Shown piece by piece: positions 1-7,949 of a DNA stretch of 52,056 bases. The stretch covers positions 1-52,056 of the forward strand of contig CAZFKU010000004.1 of the NCBI GenBank assembly GCA_964518835.1, given 5' to 3'. Within the stretch, counting starts at the first letter, position 1; every line of letters starts with the position of its first letter. Position numbers and translations under genes: made by a program. The notes beneath the pieces were generated by a model that was given only the letters and a program-made list of their open reading frames with translations, did no database searches and was not told where the DNA came from. The stretch comes from AB-629-J13 sp964518835 (GTDB lineage: Bacteria > Fidelibacterota > Marinisomatia > Marinisomatales > AB-629-J13).

Positions 1-54
1 ACCGACGACCTCCTGAATGCCATTCAGGCGCTCTCCCAACTGAGCTACGGCCCC
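1..54 (-). tRNA. tRNA-Ala (GGC), partial at window edge
   Basis: On the minus strand the sequence begins with an acceptor strand GGGGCCG followed by TA and a D-arm containing the usual GTTGGGAGAGC. The anticodon arm has a CCTGA/TCAGG stem and an ATGGCAT loop, which places GGC at the anticodon and makes it alanine. The variable region begins as AGGTCGTCGGT. The T-arm and 3' acceptor strand lie outside the window, so the gene is cut by the edge and is not broken. Confidence 0.93.
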
Positions 55-69
55 AAATTTAATATTTAA

Positions 70-90
70 CTGAATCCCTCAATAATTCAG
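70..90 (-). terminator. weak hairpin after the SPOR gene
   Basis: A 6-bp inverted repeat (CTGAAT/ATTCAG) with a 9-base loop lies between the end of the SPOR-domain gene and the tRNA-Ala. On the minus strand it is followed by an AT-rich run rather than a clean T tract. It could be a weak terminator or simply a spacer before the tRNA. Confidence 0.3.
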
Positions 91-118
91 GTAGTTAGAA
101 ATTTAAGTTTAAAAGTTA

Positions 119-589
119 TTAGTGTTTTCTCTTCTTAATCAACCGAAATTTTCTGGCAAATACTTTTGATCGAACGATCCAGGCAGTATCATATCCCAGG
201 TTGCTTAACCTTATTTTCATATTTTCAGCTTCATTTCGGGTGGTGAAATTCCCTACTCTTACCTTGTAAACCGGTGCATCAAATGCGATGTATAATTCCT
301 CATCTAATTTTTCTTCAAGGACGGTTTTTATACTGTCAGCAGACTTAGAAAAACGGGTAGCAAAAACCTGAACCCTGAATCCGTCCAATTCCTGAAGAGA
401 TGTGTCAAGGGCGGCAGTGTCAGTAATAGCAGTTTTGTTTTTCACGAATGAATGAATAACCTGAGGCCATTTAGGAGGAATATCATTCAGCCGGGATGGG
501 TCAAATTCTTCCTTAGTCTGGCAGAAAATTGTAGAAACAATCAATATCAACAGACTCCATTTAAAAATTATGTCATCGGATGAGTTCAT
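119..589 (-). CDS. secreted SPOR-domain protein
   Basis: The protein has 156 residues. The N-terminus has a hydrophobic stretch (about residues 9-24) ending near a cysteine, consistent with a signal peptide or membrane anchor. Residues about 71-148 fit a SPOR (sporulation-related repeat) domain: FRVQVFATRF, then YKVRVGNFTTRNEAENM, then LGYDTAWIV. SPOR domains bind peptidoglycan with denuded glycan strands, often at division sites. The start overlaps the end of batE by 4 bases (ATGA-type), so it looks like the last gene of the bat unit. I infer a periplasmic cell-envelope role; the exact function is unknown. Confidence 0.8.
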   Translation of the reverse strand: MNSSDDIIFKWSLLILIVSTIFCQTKEEFDPSRLNDIPPKWPQVIHSFVKNKTAITDTAALDTSLQELDGFRVQVFATRFSKSADSIKTVLEEKLDEELYIAFDAPVYKVRVGNFTTRNEAENMKIRLSNLGYDTAWIVRSKVFARKFRLIKKRKH

Positions 590-1332
590 AAGAATCTCAA
601 CTGATTAGTTTTGATCCACCCTTTTTTTCCGTCCATTAATGAAATCTCCACCCAGTCTCCCTGATCATGGTCAACGGATACTTTTATACCTTCGTGAATT
701 TTAAATAGGACAGCATCACTCCGGACAAATGGACCGGAAAATGCTTCAACTTCATAATCGGTGATAATGGCTTGATTTTTTTCTGAAATATCCCAATATT
801 TATCCAGGAGAATTCCATGTAGAATCATCGCTGAAAATAAAAATATTTGGAAGGGTACCCAGCTGAAATCTATCCTGATAAATTTAATCACCAGATAATA
901 AATTGAAGATAAAAGAACAAATAAAGCTGATATGGATAATAATTGGGAAAAGGTCAAGGATGATTTTATGAACCGATACCATTTAAGGAGGAAGAATGTT
1001 TCGGGGACGTGAATTCGGTCCTTTACATGGGTATTTACCAATGCAAGATTGAATTTTGCATCTCCATCTAAAGGGTTTAGTTCCACCGCTTTTTCGTAAG
1101 CCCATATCGAATGACCGTAATTGCCCGATCTGTAGTATGAATTTCCAAGATTATAATACAAATCACCGTTGAAATATCCCTGATTCAGTATCGTTTCAAA
1201 CAAAGCGGATGCTTTTTCAAAACGCCCTGTTTCCAAAAATGACGTACCCTGCATAAATAATGAATCAACATTCTGACTCAATCCAATGGACAAAAATAAA
1301 AAAATGAAAAGTCTATTCGCCATAGTTATCAA
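586..1332 (-). CDS. batE: BatE-like TPR/SH3 protein
   Basis: The protein has 248 residues. It starts with a signal-like segment (LFIFLFLSIGLSQ), followed by tetratricopeptide repeats at about residues 20-95 (YYNLGNSYYRSGNYGHSIWAYEKAVELNP). Two hydrophobic segments follow at about 125-150 and 157-173. The C-terminus (about 195-248) resembles a bacterial SH3 domain ending in a GKKGWI-type motif. This arrangement matches BatE of the Bacteroides aerotolerance operon. Its start overlaps the end of batD by 20 bases. A second Met at residue 4 is a possible start. The family is linked to stress tolerance, but its molecular role is unsettled. Confidence 0.8.
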   Translation of the reverse strand: MITMANRLFIFLFLSIGLSQNVDSLFMQGTSFLETGRFEKASALFETILNQGYFNGDLYYNLGNSYYRSGNYGHSIWAYEKAVELNPLDGDAKFNLALVNTHVKDRIHVPETFFLLKWYRFIKSSLTFSQLLSISALFVLLSSIYYLVIKFIRIDFSWVPFQIFLFSAMILHGILLDKYWDISEKNQAIITDYEVEAFSGPFVRSDAVLFKIHEGIKVSVDHDQGDWVEISLMDGKKGWIKTNQLRFL

Positions 1333-3058
1333 TTTTCTTTAAGAGGGAAATCACAGCAGGGACAAGATTTTTATTATTTTCTTCAGTTTGTGGAGAATAT
1401 TGTCCTTCATCGCATCGATGCAATAGCTGAATCAATTCATTCATTTCCTGTTCAGGGATTAAATTTCCGAGAATTATCTGAACAGAGGTCGGGTCCATTT
1501 TATCAGTCTGTAAATAGAATTTTTCTTTTAAATAAGTGTAAAGAACGGAAGCACTCATTTCAAATTCATTCTCTTCCAATGTTTGAAGGGATCCTAACGC
1601 CTTTTTAAGTGCTTTTTTGGATTGGCGTACATCCATTCCATCATAGTGTTTTTGCTGGTATGTGTTTACCATACCCGGAAAGATAAAACCGCAAACAGCC
1701 AAAGAATAAAATAAAAATGCTACAACGGGTAAACGTTTATTTTGATTCCATTTGGGTACTGCAGTCCTGTGGTATCGAATGTCTTTCCCCAAAAGAGCTA
1801 CTTCCTGTTTTGTTAATCCTTCCGGGGAACCGGCAGGGACAGATCCCGGGGAAACCGATATTTGAATGGAGTGAGCTTTCGCTCTTTTCCATGTGGATGT
1901 TTTCGGATCAAAAAAGGGGAGTTCTACCCGTGGAAGGTTAAACCTACCGGTTTGACGGGGAATGACTACATATTCCCAACGTAAGGTTCCGGTGATCTCA
2001 TCCCGAAATGAATCTTTATTGAGTTCACTCACCGGTGGAAAAACTTCAATTGATTTTGGAAAGGACAAATCTGGTAAACTGAATAAAGATAGATTTCCCG
2101 TTCCCTTCACTTCTATAAAAAAAGTGACTGCTTCATTTGCTTTTACTTTTTGGACATCTACGGAAGTCTTCACTGTATAATTTCCTACCGCACCTGTAAA
2201 ATCGGAAGGTTCTCCCTCTGGATAAGGAAGTACGTTTACCGTTTTTGTTTCAGATTTCAATACTTTCCGAACCATCTGCCGGGAAGAGAACGAATCAAAA
2301 ACGTCAAAAAATGGATCTCGTCTTTTTGATTTCTTTTGCTCCACATGGATCTTAGAGTTGATTGTGTAAGGAGGAAGGGGTATATTTCCTGTTTTTGTCG
2401 GAAATAATGCTACGGTGTACAATTTAGCCTTTTTATATCGAACTCCATTGTAGGTTACTTCACGCATATTAATCTGCCTGGGTGAATAAAGGCTTTCCGT
2501 CCAAAATCCTACGAATTCAGGTAAATCGACACTTTCTATGGATATATCCATTTTAGTGAATAATTGATAGGTAACGGTGATCTGTTCCCCCAAATAAGCT
2601 GATTCCTTATCCAATTCCATCTGAATAAAATAAGATTGAGAATTCCCGGTATTTGAACTGACAGAATTTTTTGAAACATTTAAAATTATCGGTCTCGTTT
2701 TGAGTTTAGATTTCCCTATTGATACTGTCAGTGAAGGTATATTTAGAACTCCTGTCTTTTTTGGTGATAATGTCCAGGATAATCCACGGGTGGATGTCAT
2801 TTTACCATTCACCCATGAAATATTGGTTTGCTGACTGGGTCCGTTCACCACAATAAAATTTTTCTTAACTGGCGTCATATCTACTTGGGGTGATTCACTA
2901 CCATCAATGGCTTCAATCGTTAATTCAAATACATCATCAATGGTCAATTTATTGCGGTCAACCGTTGCATTTACCGTCAATCCAAATGCCAAATGAATTG
3001 CACATAAAAAAGGCAGGTTTTTTATCATAAATTTTAATAAATGGCACGCTAAATTCAT
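1313..3058 (-). CDS. batD: BatD, oxygen-tolerance (aerotolerance) protein
   Basis: The protein has 581 residues with an N-terminal signal sequence, a long beta-rich periplasmic region and a single membrane segment near residues 443-465 (LPVVAFLFYSLAVCGFIFPG), followed by a helical cytoplasmic tail. Typical BatD blocks are visible, including an early VDRNKLTIDDVFELTIEA stretch and a repeated Ig-like strand pattern. It lies between batC and batE in the order expected for a Bat operon. The start is uncertain: Met1 gives a ten-residue leader, while Met11 (position 3028) starts directly at the signal peptide and is my preferred real start. BatD is thought to act with the VWA proteins BatA and BatB in the membrane. 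Confidence 0.88.
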   Translation of the reverse strand: MNLACHLLKFMIKNLPFLCAIHLAFGLTVNATVDRNKLTIDDVFELTIEAIDGSESPQVDMTPVKKNFIVVNGPSQQTNISWVNGKMTSTRGLSWTLSPKKTGVLNIPSLTVSIGKSKLKTRPIILNVSKNSVSSNTGNSQSYFIQMELDKESAYLGEQITVTYQLFTKMDISIESVDLPEFVGFWTESLYSPRQINMREVTYNGVRYKKAKLYTVALFPTKTGNIPLPPYTINSKIHVEQKKSKRRDPFFDVFDSFSSRQMVRKVLKSETKTVNVLPYPEGEPSDFTGAVGNYTVKTSVDVQKVKANEAVTFFIEVKGTGNLSLFSLPDLSFPKSIEVFPPVSELNKDSFRDEITGTLRWEYVVIPRQTGRFNLPRVELPFFDPKTSTWKRAKAHSIQISVSPGSVPAGSPEGLTKQEVALLGKDIRYHRTAVPKWNQNKRLPVVAFLFYSLAVCGFIFPGMVNTYQQKHYDGMDVRQSKKALKKALGSLQTLEENEFEMSASVLYTYLKEKFYLQTDKMDPTSVQIILGNLIPEQEMNELIQLLHRCDEGQYSPQTEENNKNLVPAVISLLKKIDNYGE

Positions 3059-3064
3059 AGCTGG

Positions 3065-3898
3065 TTACCAATCCTTTTCCATTTTTCTGGATTTCACACG
3101 ATTCATTTGGCGTCTTTTATTGATTTTTTCCTTATCCTTCAATGCATTTAAAATTGCCTGAGCATTCATCATGTTTTTTAATGAGTCTGCTTTCTCATCA
3201 TTTTTTTCAGCCTGATTGGGTTCAGACTGGTTTTGCTTCTGGGGTTGTTTATCGTCATTTTCTTTTTGTGAATTATTAGTGTTTTCATCTTGTTTTTGTT
3301 CCGGGTTTGTTTCATTTTTTTCTGCTTGTTCGGATTGTTTATCCCGGGATTCTTCATTTTTTTGTTTTTCTGACGAGTTTTCTTTATTTTCTTTTTTCTG
3401 CTGATCTTGTGATTGATTTTCCTTTTGGTTTTTCTCGTCTTTTTCCTGAGAATCCTCTCCCGATTCATCGTTTTTCTGGGATTGCTGCTCCATCATTTTT
3501 TGAACCAATTCATAATTCCATTTTGCTTCCATGTCCTCCGGATTTAATTCAATTGATTTTTTGAAATGAGCAAGACTCTCTTCCAACTTCTGTGTCTGAT
3601 AATACAAATTCCCCAAATTATAATGAGCTTTTGCCTGCAGTGAAACATCTTCCGCTGACAATGCCTGTTTAAACGCTTCTTCTGCTGTTTGAATATCCTG
3701 TGTTTGTAAAGAAACTGCTCCCAAACCGAATTGAGCTTCTTTATTTTCAATTTGTTTTCTCAAAATGGATTCATAATATTCCAGGGCATTTTCGTAATCT
3801 CCATCTTTATAATAGGTAACACCCTCATCCTCATTTGCAGACACTAAATTACAGAGAAGTATAACAATAGGGATGAAAATCAATTTATTGTATCTCAT
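3065..3898 (-). CDS. batC: BatC, TPR protein with long charged tail
   Basis: The protein has 277 residues. A signal peptide (LIFIPIVILLCNLVSA) precedes three TPR units at about residues 23-132 (YYKDGDYENALEYYESIL; AHYNLGNLYYQTQKLEESL; HFKKSIELNPEDMEAKWNYE). From about residue 137 to 235 the protein is almost entirely Q, K, E, N, D and S, a low-complexity and probably disordered linker. A short conserved tail follows (MMNAQAILNALKDKEK). BatC proteins with a TPR domain plus an EKQN-rich tail are typical of this operon. The start overlaps the end of batB by 4 bases, so translation is probably coupled. Confidence 0.82.
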   Translation of the reverse strand: MRYNKLIFIPIVILLCNLVSANEDEGVTYYKDGDYENALEYYESILRKQIENKEAQFGLGAVSLQTQDIQTAEEAFKQALSAEDVSLQAKAHYNLGNLYYQTQKLEESLAHFKKSIELNPEDMEAKWNYELVQKMMEQQSQKNDESGEDSQEKDEKNQKENQSQDQQKKENKENSSEKQKNEESRDKQSEQAEKNETNPEQKQDENTNNSQKENDDKQPQKQNQSEPNQAEKNDEKADSLKNMMNAQAILNALKDKEKINKRRQMNRVKSRKMEKDW

Positions 3899-4914
3899 GT
3901 CTTGTCTGCAAAATTATCTGAAGTTTTCTTTTTTGTAGGAATTAAAATTGCGCTGATGAAAAGGGAAAGAGAAATAATTCCGAATACCTGAAATTGATCT
4001 TCATATTCTGAAAACTCATGTGTGCTGATGGTTTTTTTCTCCATTTGGTTTATTGCCTGGGTTATCGTCTTGTAATGAGCTGCACGATTATCAAATCGTA
4101 CATAAACTCCCTCGCCTGCTCTGGCAATATCCTGAAGAATACCTTCGTTTAATGTGGAGGTAATTAATTTTCCCTGGCGGTCTCTCTTGTATGATGTATT
4201 TCCTGTTTTTTTATCTAATATGGGAATAAGTGACCCTGAAACAGATCCTACACCAACGGTGTGGATGACGATCCCAGTTCGGGCTGCTTTTTCAGCAATT
4301 CCGATAGCTTCCCCTTCATGATCCTCACCATCCGTGATTAAAACCAAAACTTTGAATTTTTCACTTTCATCCGAGAATGCAGAAAGCCCTGTGTTCAGGG
4401 CAGAACTGATAGCTGTTCCCTGTGTGGGAATCATTTCCGTATCTATTTCATCCAAAAATAAATTGGCAGCCTCGTAATCGGAAGTGAGAGGTAAATACAG
4501 GTGGCTTGCTCCTGCAAAAACGATGACCCCCACCCTGTCTCCCTTAAGTTGACTGATGATTTGGGTAATCTCAAATTTTGCTTTTTCAAGCCGGCTCGGT
4601 TTTACATCTTCTGCATTCATGCTGACCGAAACATCCACGGCAAAAATTAAATCAATCCCTTTTCGTTCCACCGGTTTCACTTGTGTTCCTATCTGGATAC
4701 CGGAAGCAGATATCATCAAAAACAGCAGTCCTGTAAAACGAATACGGTTTTTCCAATTCGTTTTTTTATAGTCCACATGTTGGAATAACTGGTCTTTTAA
4801 TTGGTTAGACCTAAGGTGGAGTAATTTTGAAATAGAACTCCTTTTATTACCAAAAACCAGGATAATTCCCGGTACGACTAATAATAAAAAAACAAGTGGA
4901 TATCGAATATCCAT
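3895..4914 (-). CDS. batB: BatB, membrane-anchored von Willebrand A protein
   Basis: The protein has 339 residues. Two N-terminal membrane segments (about 5-22 and 58-76) precede a VWA domain at about residues 86-280. The metal-ion-dependent adhesion site begins with D94-V-S96-V-S98 and continues with a GTAISSALNTG block and a VLITDGEDHEGEA block. A final membrane helix lies near residues 312-328. The N-terminal MAxxxP-type region and the VWA domain match the BatA/BatB family. Its start shares one base with the stop of batA. BatB and BatA probably form a membrane complex with BatC, BatD and BatE; client proteins are unknown. Confidence 0.88.
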   Translation of the reverse strand: MDIRYPLVFLLLVVPGIILVFGNKRSSISKLLHLRSNQLKDQLFQHVDYKKTNWKNRIRFTGLLFLMISASGIQIGTQVKPVERKGIDLIFAVDVSVSMNAEDVKPSRLEKAKFEITQIISQLKGDRVGVIVFAGASHLYLPLTSDYEAANLFLDEIDTEMIPTQGTAISSALNTGLSAFSDESEKFKVLVLITDGEDHEGEAIGIAEKAARTGIVIHTVGVGSVSGSLIPILDKKTGNTSYKRDRQGKLITSTLNEGILQDIARAGEGVYVRFDNRAAHYKTITQAINQMEKKTISTHEFSEYEDQFQVFGIISLSLFISAILIPTKKKTSDNFADKT

Positions 4915-5882
4915 TAAAATGACCTTTTAAACATAAATCTATCCAAAATTTCATGAAATAATCCCAGGAACAATGCCGGTATCATGAAAAAACCATATAA
5001 TTCCCGGTATTTTGTGTATTCCTTCACTTCGATTTCTGTCCTTTCTAACTGATCAATTTCTGAATAAATATCTCCCAGAGATTCTTCATCTGTAGCACGG
5101 AAATATTGTCCATGTGTTCTCATAGCAATTTCTTTAAGGGTTTCTTCATCAATTTCATTTTTAACATATCCACGATTTGGTATAAACGTATTGGATTGAT
5201 TTGTTCCAGCTCCGATCGTATATATTTTTATGTCAAATTCTGTGGCAATATCCGCCGCTGTCAACGGGTCAAGTTCGCCGGCGTTATTACTTCCATCTGA
5301 TAGCAAAACCATTACCTTGCTTTTTGCTGAACTTCCTCGAAGCCTGTTCACCGCATTCACAATTGCCATTCCAATAGCGGTTCCATCATATTGTCTTTCT
5401 GCAACAGTTACTTCACCTAATAATTTTCCTAAGACCTCTGTATCAACCGTGAGGGGACATTGAATGAATGTTTCTCCTGCGAAAACCAACAATGCTATTC
5501 TATCACCTGACCGACTTTTGATAAATTGCGCCGCTGTTTTCTTGACCGCTTCCAACCTGTTCGGTTTAAAATCCTCTGCCAGCATACTGCTGGAAATATC
5601 CAAAACCATTACAATATCGACTACGTCCACCTTGGATTTCTCTAATGTATCCACTTTTTGAGGTCTGGCAAGACCAAGAATGATCAAGGATAAAAAAAGT
5701 GAACCCAAAACTCTTAAAATCAAATGTCTATATTTTCCGCTGGTGATGAAAGAGTCAATTAATAATTCTTTTGAAGAAATTTGGACGACACTTTCTTTCT
5801 GTTGACCATATTTTCGATACCAGAATTCCATTAAAGGAATGAGTGCTAAGGCGCATAAATACCATGGATTTGCAAAATTCAT
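4914..5882 (-). CDS. batA: BatA, membrane-anchored von Willebrand A protein
   Basis: The protein has 322 residues, similar in layout to its neighbour BatB: membrane segments at about 8-22 and 55-72, a VWA domain at about 88-290, and a C-terminal helix near residue 305. The MIDAS motif reads D95-I-S97-S-S99, with a second block YDGTAIGMAIVNAVNRL and a third VMVLLSDGSNNAGE. It heads the batABCDE run and is separated from tatA by 73 bases, so a promoter could lie there, although I see no convincing one. In other bacteria such operons often follow a moxR ATPase and a DUF58 gene; neither is in this window. Confidence 0.88.
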   Translation of the reverse strand: MNFANPWYLCALALIPLMEFWYRKYGQQKESVVQISSKELLIDSFITSGKYRHLILRVLGSLFLSLIILGLARPQKVDTLEKSKVDVVDIVMVLDISSSMLAEDFKPNRLEAVKKTAAQFIKSRSGDRIALLVFAGETFIQCPLTVDTEVLGKLLGEVTVAERQYDGTAIGMAIVNAVNRLRGSSAKSKVMVLLSDGSNNAGELDPLTAADIATEFDIKIYTIGAGTNQSNTFIPNRGYVKNEIDEETLKEIAMRTHGQYFRATDEESLGDIYSEIDQLERTEIEVKEYTKYRELYGFFMIPALFLGLFHEILDRFMFKRSF

Positions 5883-5955
5883 AATAGGGATTTATATGTT
5901 AAAAAGGTAAAGTTATTTTAATGAATGCCTGATCCATTAAGATAAATAAAATAAG

Positions 5956-6192
5956 TTAATCAGCTAATGGACTTTTATCCTTTTCACTTTCTGAATTGGA
6001 TTCCCCGTCTGTGGTGGCATCTTCAATTTCCTGCTTGGCATCACTCATAGCACCTTTAAATTCTTTGATTCCCTGCCCTAATCCTTTGGCAAGTTCCGGA
6101 AGCCTTTTTGCACCGAAGAGCAATAAAACCACCAATAAAATGAGGATGATTTCCCAAGGTCCGAGATTAAACATTGCTTGTACTGTGTTCAT
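5956..6192 (-). CDS. tatA: TatA/E, twin-arginine translocase subunit
   Basis: The protein has 78 residues and matches TatA: a short N-terminal periplasmic segment with the FNLGPWEIILILLVVLLLFG membrane helix (about residues 8-27), the FGAKRLPEL hinge, an amphipathic helix (LAKGLGQGIKEFKGAM), and a charged disordered tail. TatA oligomerises to form the passage for folded proteins recognised by TatC. No tatC is present in this window. An AGGAG-like sequence lies a few bases upstream of the ATG. Confidence 0.93.
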   Translation of the reverse strand: MNTVQAMFNLGPWEIILILLVVLLLFGAKRLPELAKGLGQGIKEFKGAMSDAKQEIEDATTDGESNSESEKDKSPLAD

Positions 6193-6255
6193 GAGACATA
6201 CCTGCTCCTTTAAAGTAAATTATTGCTTCATTAATGATAATATTTCTGAATTTCA

Positions 6256-6570
6256 TTATCGGAAATACCGTAAAAAATAATAAGCGGTTGCCAGACCGAC
6301 TAAACCAATAAAATTCAGTGAAACTGTTAACCCGAACTTAAGGGTTAATACAATCAAATTCAGGACAATTACTCCGGATTCAAAACCGGCTAATCCTGCT
6401 AAATCTAAATCAATTCCCGTGAGAAAGAATTGTTTTACAACTCCATCCGGCATTATCCATCCGATAAGTGTGCCCATCACAGAGCCGATAGCGGCACCAC
6501 TGAAAAGAACAATAAAAATGAATCCAAGTGTTCGTTTATTCAACCGTATCCACCCGGTTTTCAAATTCAT
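6256..6570 (-). CDS. DUF4321 family small membrane protein
   Basis: The protein has 104 residues with two hydrophobic segments: about 14-38 (LGFIFIVLFSGAAIGSVMG) and about 65-100. Between them lies the pattern VIVLNLIVLTLKFGLTVSLN, which resembles the conserved second half of DUF4321 proteins (LDLxVLxLTFGLSLxxN). I assign the family from memory of this pattern. Its function is unknown. The start overlaps the end of pssA by 35 bases and no later Met fits, so it is likely translated from the same message as pssA and psd. Confidence 0.7.
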   Translation of the reverse strand: MNLKTGWIRLNKRTLGFIFIVLFSGAAIGSVMGTLIGWIMPDGVVKQFFLTGIDLDLAGLAGFESGVIVLNLIVLTLKFGLTVSLNFIGLVGLATAYYFLRYFR

Positions 6571-7315
6571 TTATTTCCGAAGAATGAAGACGATTGTTTA
6601 TCAACCAATTTATGATGTTGTAGGCAATGTAACACAATAGTATTGGAAATAACACCAACCCCTTCCAAATGATGAGGGAAATGATAAAAATTCCTAATCC
6701 AACAAGACGAATAGAGTTAGTCTTACCTTTTTTAAAGGACAAAATTGGAAGTTTATTAAATCTCAATGGACTGATCATGAGAAATCCAAGAATAACCATT
6801 AAAACCAGTAAACTCCTTGGATCTCCTGGCTGTCCATTCAACTGAAAATGAAACAGAAAAAATCCGTAAAGGGTTAAGGCATTCACAGGTGTTGGAAGTC
6901 CGGAAAAATAATCCTTATCCTCAGAATAATCCAAATTAAAACGAGCCAATCGGAAAGTGCCAAAAACAAGAGGTATAAAACTGATGAGTCCACCTAAAAT
7001 TGGTTCCATTCCATTAACATAAACTGTATAAATTAATAGAGCAGGTGATGCGCAAAATGAAATCGTATCAGCAAAGGAATCAAACTCGGTGCCGAACCTT
7101 GAAGGAATATTTAACAGTCTTGCTATTTTCCCGTCCACCGCATCGAAAGCACCGGCAATTAGGATTATCCATCCAGCATGAACCGGTTTTCCGTTTATAA
7201 GTAATCCTATGGAGAAAAAACCGAAAAACATATTTATCACCGTTAACAAATTTGGGATAACCCTTTTGTTAAACCGTTTTCTTTTCAGGCGATGAGGTTT
7301 AAGTCTGCGTTTCAT
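6536..7315 (-). CDS. pssA: CDP-diacylglycerol--serine O-phosphatidyltransferase
   Basis: The protein has 259 residues and is an integral membrane enzyme making phosphatidylserine from CDP-diacylglycerol and serine. The CDP-alcohol phosphatidyltransferase motif is complete: D58-x2-D61-G-x2-A-R-x8-G75-x3-D79-x3-D83. The first 20 residues are strongly basic, and about seven hydrophobic segments follow. Its start overlaps the end of psd by 17 bases. The pair gives phosphatidylethanolamine, the expected major phospholipid of a diderm bacterium. Confidence 0.94.
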   Translation of the reverse strand: MKRRLKPHRLKRKRFNKRVIPNLLTVINMFFGFFSIGLLINGKPVHAGWIILIAGAFDAVDGKIARLLNIPSRFGTEFDSFADTISFCASPALLIYTVYVNGMEPILGGLISFIPLVFGTFRLARFNLDYSEDKDYFSGLPTPVNALTLYGFFLFHFQLNGQPGDPRSLLVLMVILGFLMISPLRFNKLPILSFKKGKTNSIRLVGLGIFIISLIIWKGLVLFPILLCYIAYNIINWLINNRLHSSEINEFENRVDTVE

Positions 7316-7949
7316 TACTTTTGGCTATGATGGATTCGCCACCCTTTACTTTCTGTCCTAATTTTACCCTTAAATCTATGTGTTCCGGAAGAATAATATC
7401 CACCCTTGATCCAAACATGATAAACCCCAATTTATCTCCGGTATTTATTTGATTTCCCTTTTTCACATAACAACGGATACGGCGGGCTAAAAGTCCGGCG
7501 ATTTGTTTTACTTTTATTATTCCTTCCGTTGAATGGATGGAAATATCTGACTGTTCATTCTCATCAGATGCTGAGTGATTAAATGCCGCCAGGAATTTAC
7601 CCTTTTTGTATTGAACTTTATTTACAGATCCTCCAATCGGCGTACGATTCATATGTACATTAAATACATTCAGAAAAATTGAAATTAAATTCGATTTTCC
7701 AATTTCAGGATCCTCAACAGGTTTAATCTGAACTATTTTGCCATCTGCAGGAGAAACAATGATCCCTTTTTCCTGAGGGATTTTTCTTTTAGGGTCCCTG
7801 AAAAAATTTAAACAAAATAGTAATAATAAACCGGGAATCGCAGCACTGTCCATTATGACAGTAGAATCTGAAATGTTTCCGATGATTCTCAGTACGATTG
7901 CTGCAACCAGTAGGCAGAGTATAAATGGATATCCTTCTTTAGCGATCAT
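7299..7949 (-). CDS. psd: phosphatidylserine decarboxylase proenzyme (short PSD-A type)
   Basis: The protein has 216 residues, the length of the short PSD-A type. N-terminal hydrophobic segments (about 8-24 and 36-50) are followed by SPADGKI (residues 66-72) and the conserved NVFNVHMNR block around H99. The self-cleavage site is in FGSRVDIILP: cleavage between G180 and S181 would turn Ser181 into the pyruvoyl group. The product makes phosphatidylethanolamine from the phosphatidylserine produced by the adjacent PssA. The start shares one base with the stop of the HtrA gene. Confidence 0.94.
   Translation of the reverse strand: MIAKEGYPFILCLLVAAIVLRIIGNISDSTVIMDSAAIPGLLLLFCLNFFRDPKRKIPQEKGIIVSPADGKIVQIKPVEDPEIGKSNLISIFLNVFNVHMNRTPIGGSVNKVQYKKGKFLAAFNHSASDENEQSDISIHSTEGIIKVKQIAGLLARRIRCYVKKGNQINTGDKLGFIMFGSRVDIILPEHIDLRVKLGQKVKGGESIIAKSNETQT

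Noticed and set aside
3178..3564. Several overlapping open frames on both strands within the batC tail
   Set aside because: They arise from the low-complexity Q/K/E/N codons of BatC; none has a recognisable domain or ribosome-binding site.
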